The notes: a model not told the origin generated them from the letters alone. 64,000 nucleotides of DNA from Alloactinosynnema sp. L-07 (GCF_900070365.1 NZ_LN850107.1:7130001-7194000), one strand, 5' to 3'. Numbered from the stretch's first letter, positions 46,301-54,873 are shown. Numbers and translations: made by a program.

Positions 46301-47860
46301 ACCGTGGTCCCGCTCGCCGACCCGGGCTGGCCCGGTGCGGCCAGTGGCCCGGCCGAGCTGGAGGGCACCGACCCGTCAGCCGGTCAGGACGACATGATCG
46401 GCGGCAGCTCGGCGGCCGGGTTCCGCGACGGCGGCGACGCCTTCGAGGGCAACGGCGCCGACGACGTCCAACTCGGCGACAACGGCTCGCTCGTGCGGAC
46501 CCTGCAGGGCCAGCCCGGCGCGATGTCGGAGAAGGTCTACGCCGAGCGGTACGCCACCGGCCAGGTCCCGGCGAGTGCGACGGTGTCGCGCACGCACGAC
46601 CCCGACCTGCCGGGTCCGTCGACCCGCTTCTGCACTACGGCGCAAGCCACGTGTGAGGTCGTGGGCGCCTTCGGCAACGACGTCATGTTCGGCGATGACG
46701 GCGACGACGGGATGTGGGGTCAGGACGGCAACGACACCATGACCGGCGGCAACGACGACGACGACATGTACGGCGAACTCGGCGACGACACGATGTTCGG
46801 CAACGACGGCGAGGACGCGATGCTCGGCGATCGCGGCGGCGTGGTCAACGAGTTCCTCAACGCCGACGACGTGGCCGCCGACGGGTTCACCACGACGCTG
46901 AACTCGGTGCCGCAGGAGACCTACACCGGCTTCCGGGCCGGGGCCTACGACCGGCGTGTCGACCTGCTCCACGACGTCGACGGCGACCAGTTCCTCGGCG
47001 GTCCGAGCGCTCCCACCATGCCGCACAACGGCATCGCGGAAGGCGGCGACGACCGGATCAAGGGTGGCTTGGGTGACGACAACATCCACGCGGGCTTCGG
47101 CGACGACCTGGCCAACGGCGACAGCGGCGGCGACAAGGTCTTCGGCGGCGACGGCGCGGACGTGCTGTGGGGCGGCAAGGGCTGCGACCCCGTGGTGAAC
47201 GCGGCCACCCCGGACTGCCTGACCAGCGGCGCGTTCAACCCCGACTCCCGGGGCACGAACGACCGGTTCGTCGACTACGTCTTCGGCGGCGTCGGCGGTA
47301 CCTCGGCCGCGTCGACGCAGGGCGCGCTGGGCTCCGACGTCATCGACTTCAACCCGCGGGGCACCTACCCGGGCAACTGCGCGGCGGGCCCGTGGCCGCA
47401 GACGCTCGGCTCCGGCGCCATCGACCCGTGCCGCTGGTTCGAGATGACCGAGAAGACCACGGCCGATGAGTCGGACAACCAGCACCACCAGGGAACCGAC
47501 TGGCACTACGGCGGCTGGGACCGCGACGTCCTGCAGGGCGACGTGGCGGCCAACGGTCCGAACCCGGGCGACCGGATGATCGACTGGAACGGCGCCTACA
47601 ACCTCTACACCCACTGCAACGCGGCCTACGGCGGCTTCAACGACATCCGCCAGCACAGCCCCGGCATGCAGACCTTCCTCCAGCGCTTCGCCTGGGGATC
47701 GGGTGCGGGGCAAACGGTGTCGGACGCGTCCACGGCGGGCACGTCGGCGTTCCGGGAACTGGCGCTGGTGTACCCGAGTGACAACAAGGATCACGGGACG
47801 GGGAAGGCGTACCCGACCACACCGGGCCACTTCGACGACCCAGTGTCCTGTTCGGACTGA
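37319..47860 (+). CDS. Giant secreted protein with C-terminal RTX-like repeats
   Basis: 3513 aa. It has a Sec signal peptide (residues 1 to about 38, RRFTAALTSLALAALGLF...AQPATAQDQ). A region of about 2050 residues rich in beta-strand and short of recognisable domains follows. It contains an internally related pair near residues 485-545 and 835-910. From about residue 2085 to 3290 there are dense GGxGxDxxxGxxxxD repeats typical of calcium-binding hemolysin-type regions. No catalytic motif and no LPxTG anchor were seen. RTX proteins usually leave by a type I system; here a Sec signal is used. ATG 37319 has GAGGGG upstream. The gene ends at a strong terminator. Confidence 0.88.
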   Translation: MSTSARRGARRFTAALTSLALAALGLFATAQPATAQDQDVQKILAGIGAFGDFSKALATVGKLGEALPVLGVSPGAALGFNDLIDKTVREPLQAKNTFAELAGTYPLGGGRPGTLTIATSEAAGVKRVDATLHLTTVADQQPVTVASADPEVGFTTSGAVDVTFTLDATLHFAYDTARDWFYLVKDAASPKFTVGAHGELDPGVVPTAGFGILGVDLDKANSHVIVDANISATADDPDGDGKLALSPPATGTGTTELATAGAAAGLFHIGLAAPAGKVDAALKFTAKPLAGASVAGLTGTVTVQWPDIASGSPVVGVTGPDLEQLTRFTTLSPRDLVEGLSHLVNSVEAIQRAQWGDAAKPIGNVNLPFMRGSLADAVKVGAVLAKFIDDNVFKDTEDKAKAGLPKFTSIQDLFTKLNGATPLTGGSIAVSGVNFNDTSKKLEFTLTMKQDPPASPQALDRIATETSGTGADVTYTDTTLKHANKTKPWIVDGFKGRIVSAGTSQGVVKENSADTITLESPWTGGKPAPGATYKVTSPDPMTGQVTFGDTFATKGLRDANALTATATVKPSYEAKATLVLDLRTPIKGDACKPLDPDAAATGCPFADKNPDGTTTLVTSLPRTPDRFLLRTGVDLLTADAPVDTAVDVNGSVGYLKVHMSGQLSLAKKDGSTHLLTVALKKVGDADGDLPLSQLFPKLVDDLTTPAKEPENLLTIAVGGKATANVSLDVPGITDFFGGPVSVGVTMPDITDPTNVQFTGLDALDKAKAFDFDPNNPRAMFGQIIKALQILNSSLKAVDGDGAVKTALTTPLPVVGKSLSELMGSADVGAGPTVEYGNVDINGVSTGFIKDSARTGQTAFSGDHEARAVLVGTNVAVVAKADPANNRVLLAQPWATPPAKGTAYAFRSPLEDAVDKLTAAPPDYLQDLVGVLNKALPAGSGIAFAYKEVNNTPSIVLTVDMKRKVATSQPVRFSFTDSLGTGRTLVGAEGEATANLALTGSTKLGFVLPLAAGSGPADATALSVLPDSTVDLTAHGGVSGVVKASVGPLSIALGNPAGPEKAVANAHYNAHLGYGPGGTAPVPLSDFIKNVSLTLNGDNQPVTCAGDPAAGTDLALCAVMPVYVSADNVSWNKLASPGDSFIVRLPRTGNLADAFAFTPDLPGGVKRFEMPTDIGQKILDALLDFSQFGDGLEKYLAMIERALKLAAFDGKLPLVGDDLQQGADEFGKLRAKIQEAMSHLPGGGRVSNTTELTTWVNSHLKPAVGEAVTIGFTCDATLQPATSPTAAQEGTKGTTKYVYGVVATAQGKDAPPALVEVTDGNATLSGTDKIHLTWTKSQYATGYKIIRKVDPNGNAWKVVVDNLGKDATTADDIGSPLGADYVPATTNPKLSDCPDGAALQDITGATFSFDLCSGKVDPSDTCAKDTLSLNRPLDIGIPGLSLREAADPAKRTGVTAGLSYRVHVKVGVDKSSGFFIATQDKAVPELGLKLGFTLPAAMKAQLAFLEVDLKQHAGGATDLFAGTFYVDLHKKGQAACFQNCSVDVDARISLADLADIGQVADVSLKAAVGIDWDFNVSAGPLPGISGWFHLKWAWELGQKPGDGDPEIAFNNIQLNAGEFLGSVLKPIVEKVALFTKPIQPILDQLYAPIPVLSDLSRAVGGGDVNLVTIAKEFSTLAGGPDLEFVDKILKTIQLVSQIVNNGGAIDVGSFQVSGPLAKTTTNSPDNAQSLITSPSLTHPDLRSEMDSKSGKELVGEGKAGNSAGFSFPILKDPAKLFGLIMGQDVDLIKFDSGPLRLAFSYSQSFGPVYAPPPVLVNISGSASVEARFRAGFDTFGIRKAIETKQAAEILDSIYLETTDDAGKPLPVVTFRGELAAGAAVSVVLIEVGIKGGVALTINLSWADPNNDGKFRFFEFTKIALQNPMCLFNMDGRLSLFLKVYITLGFSIFSVSFDFTLADITLLDFSVKPNCEPPPPVLAKESGGTLILNVGNDTPGRGHSAWTERANEEKWTITQLVKPGGGFDGFAVSALGFREEHRNANLTKVFGNAAGDTGKRVFVFQGDGDKSGAANDAKAEAKPFDKEVEITGGSGDDSIKTGIGPAKVSGGPGKDQLTTGDLHSAFGGKGKATVNGDGDDDSITVGGAGDTVNGGGGNDRIAVGLGENTVDGGDGDDNIGVASDSPLAASNPGKSEYVAQKNTITGGQGSDRISGGSGGDVIYTGPRFGGPDDETGVDDPGNPDKTTVDGNIVDATNTVDTGTGSDTVYGSQGVDNVTGHSTLSQVDDLRGGGNKDVLTGGYGKDKVYGGPGDDYVIAEPSDVGGVTSNGVFGPERAVSNRTLPANTAPQPKLLVGGYGNDHVIGGDGGADIFGDKHANPCVPPSTDPASKPPAEPLDAQDGRDLISGGTGVEIVAAGGAADNIDTRSNNDRACGQLGDDVIAGGNDNDTIYGGGGKDLAYGDAGVDSVYGNDADDTLYGGSENDVIEGNNGADHAFGNGGSDVVVGGTRKAGEPDSGGDFLYGDADRDLLIGDNGSGDAVAGTGGPFDLDGLTLTAGGPDFIFGGDADDRGFGGLAHDELSGGANDDYLEGNNADDVVHGDGGEDRVVGGSAEVASTVDNHKVGRPDVGDKLFGDAGSDLITGDNAILSLVDGAQASPITLGRGFAKAHKIELLDLGYTPTAGTSGGDVISGGGDQDVISGQGGEDAIAGDDADDYAEGGPARDTISGNGGQDDLVGGSSTEEAPGVGQPDVGDLIHGNAEQDLVLGDNGSLVRFGPPSRLTQERGMTGRAIVLLDLGLTPHADSSGGDEVFGDDAADVLLGQGGPDRLQGNAHDDYVEGNQGVDWIEGDSGNDDLVGGSSTPLSGSGAQTSGQQDGADAMFGGPGDDIGVGDNGVVLRPGAGETPTRATQRLATSGGNPITGRIVQKYDLDNGGILNAPPADRFGDDRMSGGSGVDVLWGQDGGDFVSGGGQADYIEGNGGADVLRGDLGLGEPSSETTVVPLADPGWPGAASGPAELEGTDPSAGQDDMIGGSSAAGFRDGGDAFEGNGADDVQLGDNGSLVRTLQGQPGAMSEKVYAERYATGQVPASATVSRTHDPDLPGPSTRFCTTAQATCEVVGAFGNDVMFGDDGDDGMWGQDGNDTMTGGNDDDDMYGELGDDTMFGNDGEDAMLGDRGGVVNEFLNADDVAADGFTTTLNSVPQETYTGFRAGAYDRRVDLLHDVDGDQFLGGPSAPTMPHNGIAEGGDDRIKGGLGDDNIHAGFGDDLANGDSGGDKVFGGDGADVLWGGKGCDPVVNAATPDCLTSGAFNPDSRGTNDRFVDYVFGGVGGTSAASTQGALGSDVIDFNPRGTYPGNCAAGPWPQTLGSGAIDPCRWFEMTEKTTADESDNQHHQGTDWHYGGWDRDVLQGDVAANGPNPGDRMIDWNGAYNLYTHCNAAYGGFNDIRQHSPGMQTFLQRFAWGSGAGQTVSDASTAGTSAFRELALVYPSDNKDHGTGKAYPTTPGHFDDPVSCSD
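43574..47170 (+). repeat. RTX-like calcium-binding repeat region of the giant protein
   Basis: Codes for dozens of glycine/aspartate nonapeptide-type repeats (GGSGDDSI, GGGGNDRI, YGGPGDDYV, GGGGKDLAYGDAG), interrupted by longer linkers carrying recurring phrases such as GDLIHGNAEQDLVLGDNG and GDKLFGDAGSDLITGDN. These would bind calcium and fold on secretion. Confidence 0.85.
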
Positions 47861-47873
47861 TCCCCGAAGTGGT

Positions 47874-47902
47874 GCGGGCCCCCGGCGACGCCGGGGGCCC
47901 GC
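47874..47902 (+). terminator. Strong hairpin terminator after the giant gene
   Basis: GCGGGCCCCCGG, loop CGACG, then CCGGGGGCCCGC form a perfect 12 bp stem 14 bases after the stop codon. Confidence 0.8.
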
Positions 47903-47987
47903 TCTGCGTTTGTGGACTTGCCGGGGCGGGAACACGTACGCCGATCATGCGGTTGCCGAGTCCGGGTACCGGCCGGAAACTCTTGAC

Positions 47988-48833
47988 ATGCACAGGAATT
48001 CAACGCGGATGCGCAGCATCGGAACCCAACTCAAGGACTTCCGCGACGAAGTGAACCTCACGATTCGTGAAGCTGAGCAACTGTCAGGGTTCTCCATGGC
48101 GAAGATAAGCCGCATAGAGAACGCCATCAGAGACATCACGGTGGAGGACGCCGCGATCCTCCTCGGCGTCTACGGAGTCAAGGGCCCTGCAAGGGAGCGG
48201 GTGCTGGAGTTGGTGCGCAACCTCGGCCAGCCCTGCTGGTGGGAAGCCCCAGCGGACTACTTCAACCAGCACGCGATCACGCTCAAGGACTGCGAAGCCG
48301 GTGCCAACTGGATCGTTGAGTCGGCCATGCTGCGCGTCCCCGGGCTGCTTCAGACCTCTGACTACACCCGCACGATCCTGTTGCGGGACGGGGTTCCCGC
48401 CGACACTGTGCAGATGCTCGTTGAGTTTCGACTCGCTCGGCAGGAGGTTCTTCACCGCAAGGTCAAGGCGCCTCACTTCTTGGCCGTCATCGACGAGGCA
48501 GTGTTCGCGCGGCCGACGGGGAGTCCGGCGTTGATGGTTGCCCAGATCAAACAGATCTGCGACCTCGCGGATCTCCCACACATCGACGTTCGCGTGGTGC
48601 CTTTCGAGGCAGGCCAGTATGTGGGGCTGGCGGGCAGCTACGTGATCCTGGGATCCCATGTCGCCAACCCGGTCGTCTTCCTGGAACATCCCCAGTCGTC
48701 GTTGTTTGTCCACGGCGACCAAGAAGTCGCGATCTTCCAGGAAGTCACGACTATGCTGAGGAGGGCGGCGCTCAGTTCAGCCGAATCGGTGAAGTTCCTG
48801 CGGCGTCTTGAGGACAAAATCGGCCGGGAGTGA
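47988..48833 (+). CDS. XRE family regulator with DUF5753 domain
   Basis: 281 aa. The N-terminal helix-turn-helix (IREAEQLSGFSMAKISRIENA) is followed by a DUF5753 domain (WIVESAMLRVPGLLQTSDYTR, VYGVKGPARER, VFLEHPQSSLFVHGDQEVA). This is the WhiJ-like class that pairs with small DUF397 proteins and often affects sporulation or antibiotic production. The start is uncertain: ATG 47988 or ATG 48009 is possible. The DUF397 partner begins 6 bases after its stop. Confidence 0.87.
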   Translation: MHRNSTRMRSIGTQLKDFRDEVNLTIREAEQLSGFSMAKISRIENAIRDITVEDAAILLGVYGVKGPARERVLELVRNLGQPCWWEAPADYFNQHAITLKDCEAGANWIVESAMLRVPGLLQTSDYTRTILLRDGVPADTVQMLVEFRLARQEVLHRKVKAPHFLAVIDEAVFARPTGSPALMVAQIKQICDLADLPHIDVRVVPFEAGQYVGLAGSYVILGSHVANPVVFLEHPQSSLFVHGDQEVAIFQEVTTMLRRAALSSAESVKFLRRLEDKIGRE

Positions 48834-48839
48834 AACGCT

Positions 48840-49115
48840 ATGGATCTTGGTTACGGAGAGTGGCGCAAGTCCAGCCGGAGCAGCCAGGACGGCTGCGTCG
48901 AGGTTGCTTGGCGCAAGTCCAGCCGGAGTGGTCAGGAGGGCTGCGTCGAGGTTGCGTGGCACAAGTCCAGCCGTAGCGGTCAGGACGGCTGCGTCGAGGT
49001 CGCCCACGCACGCGGCAGGGTGGGAGTGCGCGACTCCAAGCACCCTGCCGGGGGTGTCATATCCTTGGCCCACTCGTCCTGGCGGCCCTTCGTGGACCTG
49101 CTGACTACTGGGTGA
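48840..49115 (+). CDS. DUF397 protein with triplicated N-terminal motif
   Basis: 91 aa. Typical DUF397 proteins have one WRKSSRSxxxGxCVEVA motif; this one has three in tandem, WRKSSRSSQDGCVEVA and two close copies. The usual VGVRDSKHPAG...WRPFVDLL end follows. It is the partner of the XRE/DUF5753 gene immediately upstream. Function within such pairs is still unclear; an antitoxin-like or co-regulator role has been suggested for the class. Confidence 0.85.
   Translation: MDLGYGEWRKSSRSSQDGCVEVAWRKSSRSGQEGCVEVAWHKSSRSGQDGCVEVAHARGRVGVRDSKHPAGGVISLAHSSWRPFVDLLTTG
48861..49004 (+). repeat. Three 48-bp tandem repeats inside the DUF397 gene
   Basis: Units begin at 48861, 48909 and 48957, each 16 codons in frame starting TGGCGCAAG or TGGCACAAG. 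The nucleotide identity between copies is high, so the expansion is recent. Confidence 0.88.
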
Positions 49116-49127
49116 GGCTCCGGTTCG

Positions 49128-49133
49128 TAGGGT
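49128..49133 (+). promoter_or_regulatory. -10 element (TAGGGT), leaderless monooxygenase gene
   Basis: TAGGGT is followed by six bases and then the GTG at 49140. No ribosome-binding site precedes that GTG. Confidence 0.45.
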
Positions 49134-49139
49134 AGACAG

Positions 49140-50576
<1,437 letters not shown>

Positions 50577-50577
50577 T

Positions 50578-51153
50578 TCACCGTGTGTAGGTGGCGATCA
50601 GCACTCCCGTCGAACTCGGCACCACGTCGCGCAACGTGAACGTGGTCGGCATAGTCCCGGCGCCGAACAGCCGCTTGCCCTTGCCGAGCACGATGGGAAA
50701 GATCCACGCGCTGATCTCGTCGACCAGGTCCCGGCGGAGCAGCGTCTGCGCGAGGTCGCCGCTGCCGTGCACCTGGATCTCCGGCCCCGGCTGCCGCTTC
50801 AGATCAGTGATCTTGCCTGCGACGTCTCCGCTGACCAGCACGGAGTTGTTCCAGTCGACCCGCGTCAACGTCCGCGAGGCAACGTACTTGCGCGCCGCGT
50901 TGAGTTCGTCGGCACACGGTTGGCCGGCGGCGTTGGGCCAGTGGCCCGCGAAGGCCTGGTAGGTCTTGCGGCCGAGGAGGAGGTCGAAGGGGGCGGCGAG
51001 GGCCTTGGCCATGATCTCGCCCATGCCCTCGTCCCAGAACGGCATGGACCAGCCGCCGTGGGCGAAACCGCCGGTCAGGTCCTCTGCCGAGCTGCCCGGG
51101 GCTTGCATGACGCCGTCGAGGGTGAGGAAAGTCGTGAGCGCGAGCTTCCGCAT
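50578..51153 (-). CDS. Dihydrofolate reductase-fold protein (RibD C-terminal type)
   Basis: 191 aa: RKLALTTFLTLDGVMQAPG at the start, DLLLGRKTYQAFAGHWP, and IQVHGSGDLAQTLLRRDLVDEI, the features of stand-alone RibD-C/DHFR-like reductases. They bind NADPH; the real substrate is mostly unknown and is probably not dihydrofolate. The ATG has GGAAGGA upstream. It is transcribed opposite to the monooxygenase. Confidence 0.9.
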   Translation of the reverse strand: MRKLALTTFLTLDGVMQAPGSSAEDLTGGFAHGGWSMPFWDEGMGEIMAKALAAPFDLLLGRKTYQAFAGHWPNAAGQPCADELNAARKYVASRTLTRVDWNNSVLVSGDVAGKITDLKRQPGPEIQVHGSGDLAQTLLRRDLVDEISAWIFPIVLGKGKRLFGAGTMPTTFTLRDVVPSSTGVLIATYTR

Positions 51154-51222
51154 GGGAGTCCTTCCGCAGGGGGTGTCGTATCAACACGACGAACGGCTCC
51201 CAACGGAATCGACAGCGTGGAT

Positions 51223-52833
51223 CTACGGCAGGCCGGGACCGGCCGGGACGAGCACTGTCGTGGCCTCCGTGCGACCCCGTAGCACCACCGACTCAGTCGC
51301 CCGCCACCGCGCCGATTCCTCCGCGTCGGCCGCATCGACCGCGCGGGCTGATGCGACAAGGTGGCCGGGGACCGACTTCGCCAGCTCCGTCAGCCTCGCC
51401 GCCTCGTTCACCGGATCACCGATCACCGTGTACTCGAAGCGTCGTTGGTCGCCGATATTGCCCGCCACAGCAGGGCCCGCGGCTACGCCTATGCCTGCCA
51501 CGCATTCTGGGACCTCCAGCGGCAGGCGGGTGGCGATGGCTCTCGCGGCGGCCAGGGCGCGGCCGGCGTGGTCCGACAAGGGGACCGGCGCACCGAAGAC
51601 GGCCAATGCCGCGTCCCCGACGAACTTGTTGACCAAGCCGCCGTGGGCGTCTATCTCGTCCACGACGACCGCGAAAAAGCGATTGAGCAAGTCCACCACC
51701 TCGGCGGGCGGGCGGGTGGCCGCCAGGGTGGTGGACCCGACCAGGTCGACGAAGATCACCGCGACGTCGCGGAGTTCTCCGTCGAAGTCGGCGCCGCGGA
51801 CAACGGCGTCGTCGGCGACGGCGTGGCCGACGTGGCGGCCGAAGAGGTCGCGGATGCGTTCGCGTTCACGCAGGCCCGCGGCCATCCGGTTGAAGCCCGC
51901 CTGCAGCAGTCCCAGCTCGGTGCCGTCGTACACCGGGATCTCCACGTCCAGCCTGCCGCGCCGGACGCGGGACAGGCCGTCGCGGACCGAGCGGATCGGG
52001 GCGACGGTGGCGCGGGCGTTGAACACCATCACGAGCAGGCCGACGACCAGCGCGATCCCGCCGAGCACGATCACCGTCACCGCCAGCTGGCTGGTCGAAA
52101 CGTTGTTGCGCACCAGCGCGACCACCGCGGCGGTCACCACCCCCACGACCGGCACCCCGGTGCCCAGCGACCAGAACAGCAGCATCCGCCCGAGCACACC
52201 CGCGCCGTGGACCCGCTCGATCGGCTCGTCGGCCATCGCGCGCGCAGTCACCGGGCGCAGGGAGAACTCGCTGAGCAGGTAGGCGATGGCGCACACCACG
52301 ATCCCGGCGAGTCCGACGGTGAAGGCGACCGTCACCACCTGCGCGGGCTGTAAGACGGCGAACACCGCGCTGAACAGCACCGTCGCCAGACCCCACAGCG
52401 ACGCCTGCACCCAGGTCAGCCGCAGCGCAACGCGCATCGTCGCCCGCCGGTCCGCCGCGGTGGGCGGGCGCCGGTCGATCGACCACCGCAGCACCCGCAG
52501 CGAGCGCCGGGTGCCCCAGATCCAGCCGACCAGCACCGCCGCCACGACGTAGGCGGGCATCCCGACCGCGGCCACGACCCGCGTGCGGTCGTCGTAGCCG
52601 AGGCCGGGGATCACCACCGTCTGCAGCACGACCACCACGGCCGCGCCGATGACGTTGGCCAGCACGAGGCTGACCGTCAGCAGGCCCTGCACCCGGATCC
52701 GCAGCGACCGCTGGTCCTGGTCGGCCCGGCCCAGCAGCGACGACCCGAACGGGGAGCGGTTCCTGCCCCCCGACGCCCGATTCGCCTCTCGATCATCTTG
52801 CGTATCGGTGCTTCCAGTCCGGGAGCGGGTCAC
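51223..52833 (-). CDS. Membrane adenylate/guanylate cyclase with HAMP domain
   Basis: 536 aa. About six membrane segments in two groups precede a HAMP linker (VRDGLSRVRRGRLDVEIPVYDGTELG) and a class III cyclase domain. Metal-binding acids are in VIFVDLVGST and VGDAALAVFGAP; the substrate and transition-state residues lie in KFVGD and GNIGDQRRFEYTVIGDPVNEAARL. It makes cAMP (or possibly cGMP) in response to a membrane signal. GTG 52833 overlaps the lipase stop by 4 bp, so the lipase and cyclase are co-translated; the frame upstream is only a shadow of the lipase gene. Confidence 0.9.
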   Translation of the reverse strand: MTRSRTGSTDTQDDREANRASGGRNRSPFGSSLLGRADQDQRSLRIRVQGLLTVSLVLANVIGAAVVVVLQTVVIPGLGYDDRTRVVAAVGMPAYVVAAVLVGWIWGTRRSLRVLRWSIDRRPPTAADRRATMRVALRLTWVQASLWGLATVLFSAVFAVLQPAQVVTVAFTVGLAGIVVCAIAYLLSEFSLRPVTARAMADEPIERVHGAGVLGRMLLFWSLGTGVPVVGVVTAAVVALVRNNVSTSQLAVTVIVLGGIALVVGLLVMVFNARATVAPIRSVRDGLSRVRRGRLDVEIPVYDGTELGLLQAGFNRMAAGLRERERIRDLFGRHVGHAVADDAVVRGADFDGELRDVAVIFVDLVGSTTLAATRPPAEVVDLLNRFFAVVVDEIDAHGGLVNKFVGDAALAVFGAPVPLSDHAGRALAAARAIATRLPLEVPECVAGIGVAAGPAVAGNIGDQRRFEYTVIGDPVNEAARLTELAKSVPGHLVASARAVDAADAEESARWRATESVVLRGRTEATTVLVPAGPGLP

Positions 52834-53762
52834 ACGACCGGCAGGACCGGCACGCACGGCACCGGGTTCGTGGTGCCGCCCAAGGTGTTCTTCACGATGG
52901 CGATCACCCGGTCCGAGTAGGGGAGCGCGAGGTGGTCGGACAGGTCGAGCAGGCAGGTGTCCTGCAGCGTGATGTTCTTGACCGTCGCGCCGGGGCCCGC
53001 GGTGAGGAACGTCGACTGGTACGGCGTGGTGACCTCGTCGAACTTGGTGGCGATCACCGTGTAGGCGACGCCGGGGACGGTGTCGCCGCCCGCGTTGAGC
53101 GCGGCCAGGAACTCCGAGCCCTTGGCCTGCTGCACGCCCGCGGTCCCGATGAGCGGGCCGCTCGCCCCGAGCAGGCGCAGCGCCTCGGCCAGGGTCGCGA
53201 TGCCGCTCAGCGTGGTGCCGTGGTGGGTGGCGCCGAGGGTGACCAGGTTGCCGATCTTGCCCGCGCCGCCCTCGAACTTGAGGTACTGGCGCGGCATCAT
53301 GCCGCCCTGCGAGTGCCCGACGACGTCCACTTGGGACGTTCCGGTCGCGGTCAGCACCTTGTCCACGAACCGCTTGAACTCCTTGGCCGACGTGCGGATG
53401 TCGCCGGTGCCCTTGACCGCGGGGTGCAGACCGAAGCCGTTGAGCTCGGTGTCGCCGTAGTCGAGGGCGAACACGCAGTACCCGGCGCGCTTGAGGGCGG
53501 GCGACATCTTCGCGAAGTTGTTGTAGCGGTTCTCCCAGGTGCCGTGGACGAGCACGACGGCGCGCGGGTGCGCCGCGGCAGGCTTGCACGTCCAGTCGTT
53601 GGCGCCCGGAGGGTCGACGTCCGGGTTGCCCTGCGAGTAGAGCAGCGCCGCCGCGAAGCCGGGCAACTCGGGGCCCTGGGCCGCGCCCGCCGTCGTGGTT
53701 GTCGTCAGCAGGAGCGCGACGACGGCGGCCGCGCCCAGGAGGAGTCGGCGTGGGATGGACAT
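52830..53762 (-). CDS. Secreted class 2 lipase
   Basis: 310 aa with a Sec signal peptide (RRLLLGAAAVVALLLTTT, cut near AGAAQ). Alpha/beta hydrolase with oxyanion HGTWENRYNNF, nucleophile in VVGHSQGGMMPR, and the THHGTTLSG stretch of actinobacterial triacylglycerol lipases (Lipase_2). It hydrolyses extracellular acylglycerols or esters. GGAGG is six bases before the ATG. It is translationally coupled to the membrane cyclase, an unusual partner. Confidence 0.9.
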   Translation of the reverse strand: MSIPRRLLLGAAAVVALLLTTTTTAGAAQGPELPGFAAALLYSQGNPDVDPPGANDWTCKPAAAHPRAVVLVHGTWENRYNNFAKMSPALKRAGYCVFALDYGDTELNGFGLHPAVKGTGDIRTSAKEFKRFVDKVLTATGTSQVDVVGHSQGGMMPRQYLKFEGGAGKIGNLVTLGATHHGTTLSGIATLAEALRLLGASGPLIGTAGVQQAKGSEFLAALNAGGDTVPGVAYTVIATKFDEVTTPYQSTFLTAGPGATVKNITLQDTCLLDLSDHLALPYSDRVIAIVKNTLGGTTNPVPCVPVLPVV

Positions 53763-53886
53763 CGTTGGCCTCCGCTTGACCTTGCTGCCTGAGGTAGTGG
53801 GCGAGCGTATCGACGCAGGTCAGCACCGTCGAGCGGAGACAAAACGAGGCCGGGAAAGCGTGCACCGGGGGACGGATCGGACGGGC

Positions 53887-54873
53887 TCAGTTGTGCGTTT
53901 GTGAGTAAAGCGCCCCGATCGCGGCGGCGGTGTCGGCCATCCGGGTCCGCAGGTCGGCGGGCCCGAGCACCTCGACCTCGGCGCGTAGCCGCAGTAATTG
54001 GCCGACCGCGTGGTCGAGGGTCTCGATCGGGATCGTGGCGGTCCGCCAGCCCTCGGCGTCGGGCGGGGTGGCGGTCTCGTCGGCCGCGCGCGTGGCGGCC
54101 GGACCCAGGACGTCGCCGAGCATCTGGAAACCCTTGGGGGACAAACGGATCAAAGCCTCGCCTTGGTACACAGTGGACTCGTATTGACGCGACGACTCCG
54201 CCCAGGACGCGGCCAGGTCGAAGTCGGCCGGGCGGTCGAACCGCTCGCCCACCGACTCGACGGCGCGGATGCTGGCCACCCGGTAGGTTCGCCTCCCGTT
54301 GTCGGTGTCGGCCACGAGGTACCAGGTGCCCGCCTTGACCACCAGGCCCAGCGGCCGCAGCGTGCGCCGGACCTCCTTCGGGGTGGGCATCCAGCGGCGG
54401 TAGCTGACGTCGAGTTCGCGCTGGTCCCACAGGGCCTTGGCGACCTCGGCCAGGTGCGGGGTGTCCTCGGGGTCGCTGAACCAGCCGGGGACGTCGACGT
54501 GCACGCGTTCGCGGATGCGCGCGGCCCGTTCCCGCAGCTCAGCGGGCAGGGCGGCCATCAGCTTGAGTTCGGTGGCGGCCAGCGCGGCGCCCAGGCCCAG
54601 CTCGGCGGCCGGGCCGGGGATGCCCGCCAGGAACAGCGACTCGGCCTCGGTCGCGGTGAGGCCGGTGAGCTTGGTCCGGTAGCCGTCGAGGATCTGATAG
54701 CCGCCTGCCGGGCCGCTCTCGGCGTAGAGCGGCACCCCGGCGGCGGTCAGCGCGTCGATGTCGCGGTAGACAGTGCGCACGGATACCTCAAGGCGCTGCG
54801 CCAGCTCGCGCGCGGTCAGCCTGCCCCTGGTTTGCAGGAGCAGGAGGATCGACAGCAGTCGGCTCGCGCGCAT
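53887..54873 (-). CDS. WYL-domain DeoR/YafY-like regulator
   Basis: 328 aa: an N-terminal HTH_11 (LTARELAQRLEVSVRTVYRDIDAL) and a C-terminal WYL domain (LRPLGLVVKAGTWYLVADTD). It is divergent from the small gene at 54935, and the shared gap carries a perfect 9-bp inverted repeat. TAGTTT lies six bases before its ATG, so the transcript is likely leaderless and the repeat overlaps its promoter. Ligand unknown; WYL domains sense nucleic acids or small molecules. Confidence 0.92.
   Translation of the reverse strand: MRASRLLSILLLLQTRGRLTARELAQRLEVSVRTVYRDIDALTAAGVPLYAESGPAGGYQILDGYRTKLTGLTATEAESLFLAGIPGPAAELGLGAALAATELKLMAALPAELRERAARIRERVHVDVPGWFSDPEDTPHLAEVAKALWDQRELDVSYRRWMPTPKEVRRTLRPLGLVVKAGTWYLVADTDNGRRTYRVASIRAVESVGERFDRPADFDLAASWAESSRQYESTVYQGEALIRLSPKGFQMLGDVLGPAATRAADETATPPDAEGWRTATIPIETLDHAVGQLLRLRAEVEVLGPADLRTRMADTAAAIGALYSQTHN

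Noticed and set aside
48861..49004. Regular 48-bp repeats as a CRISPR-like array
   Set aside because: There are no spacers; the repeats are contiguous in-frame codons of a DUF397 gene.
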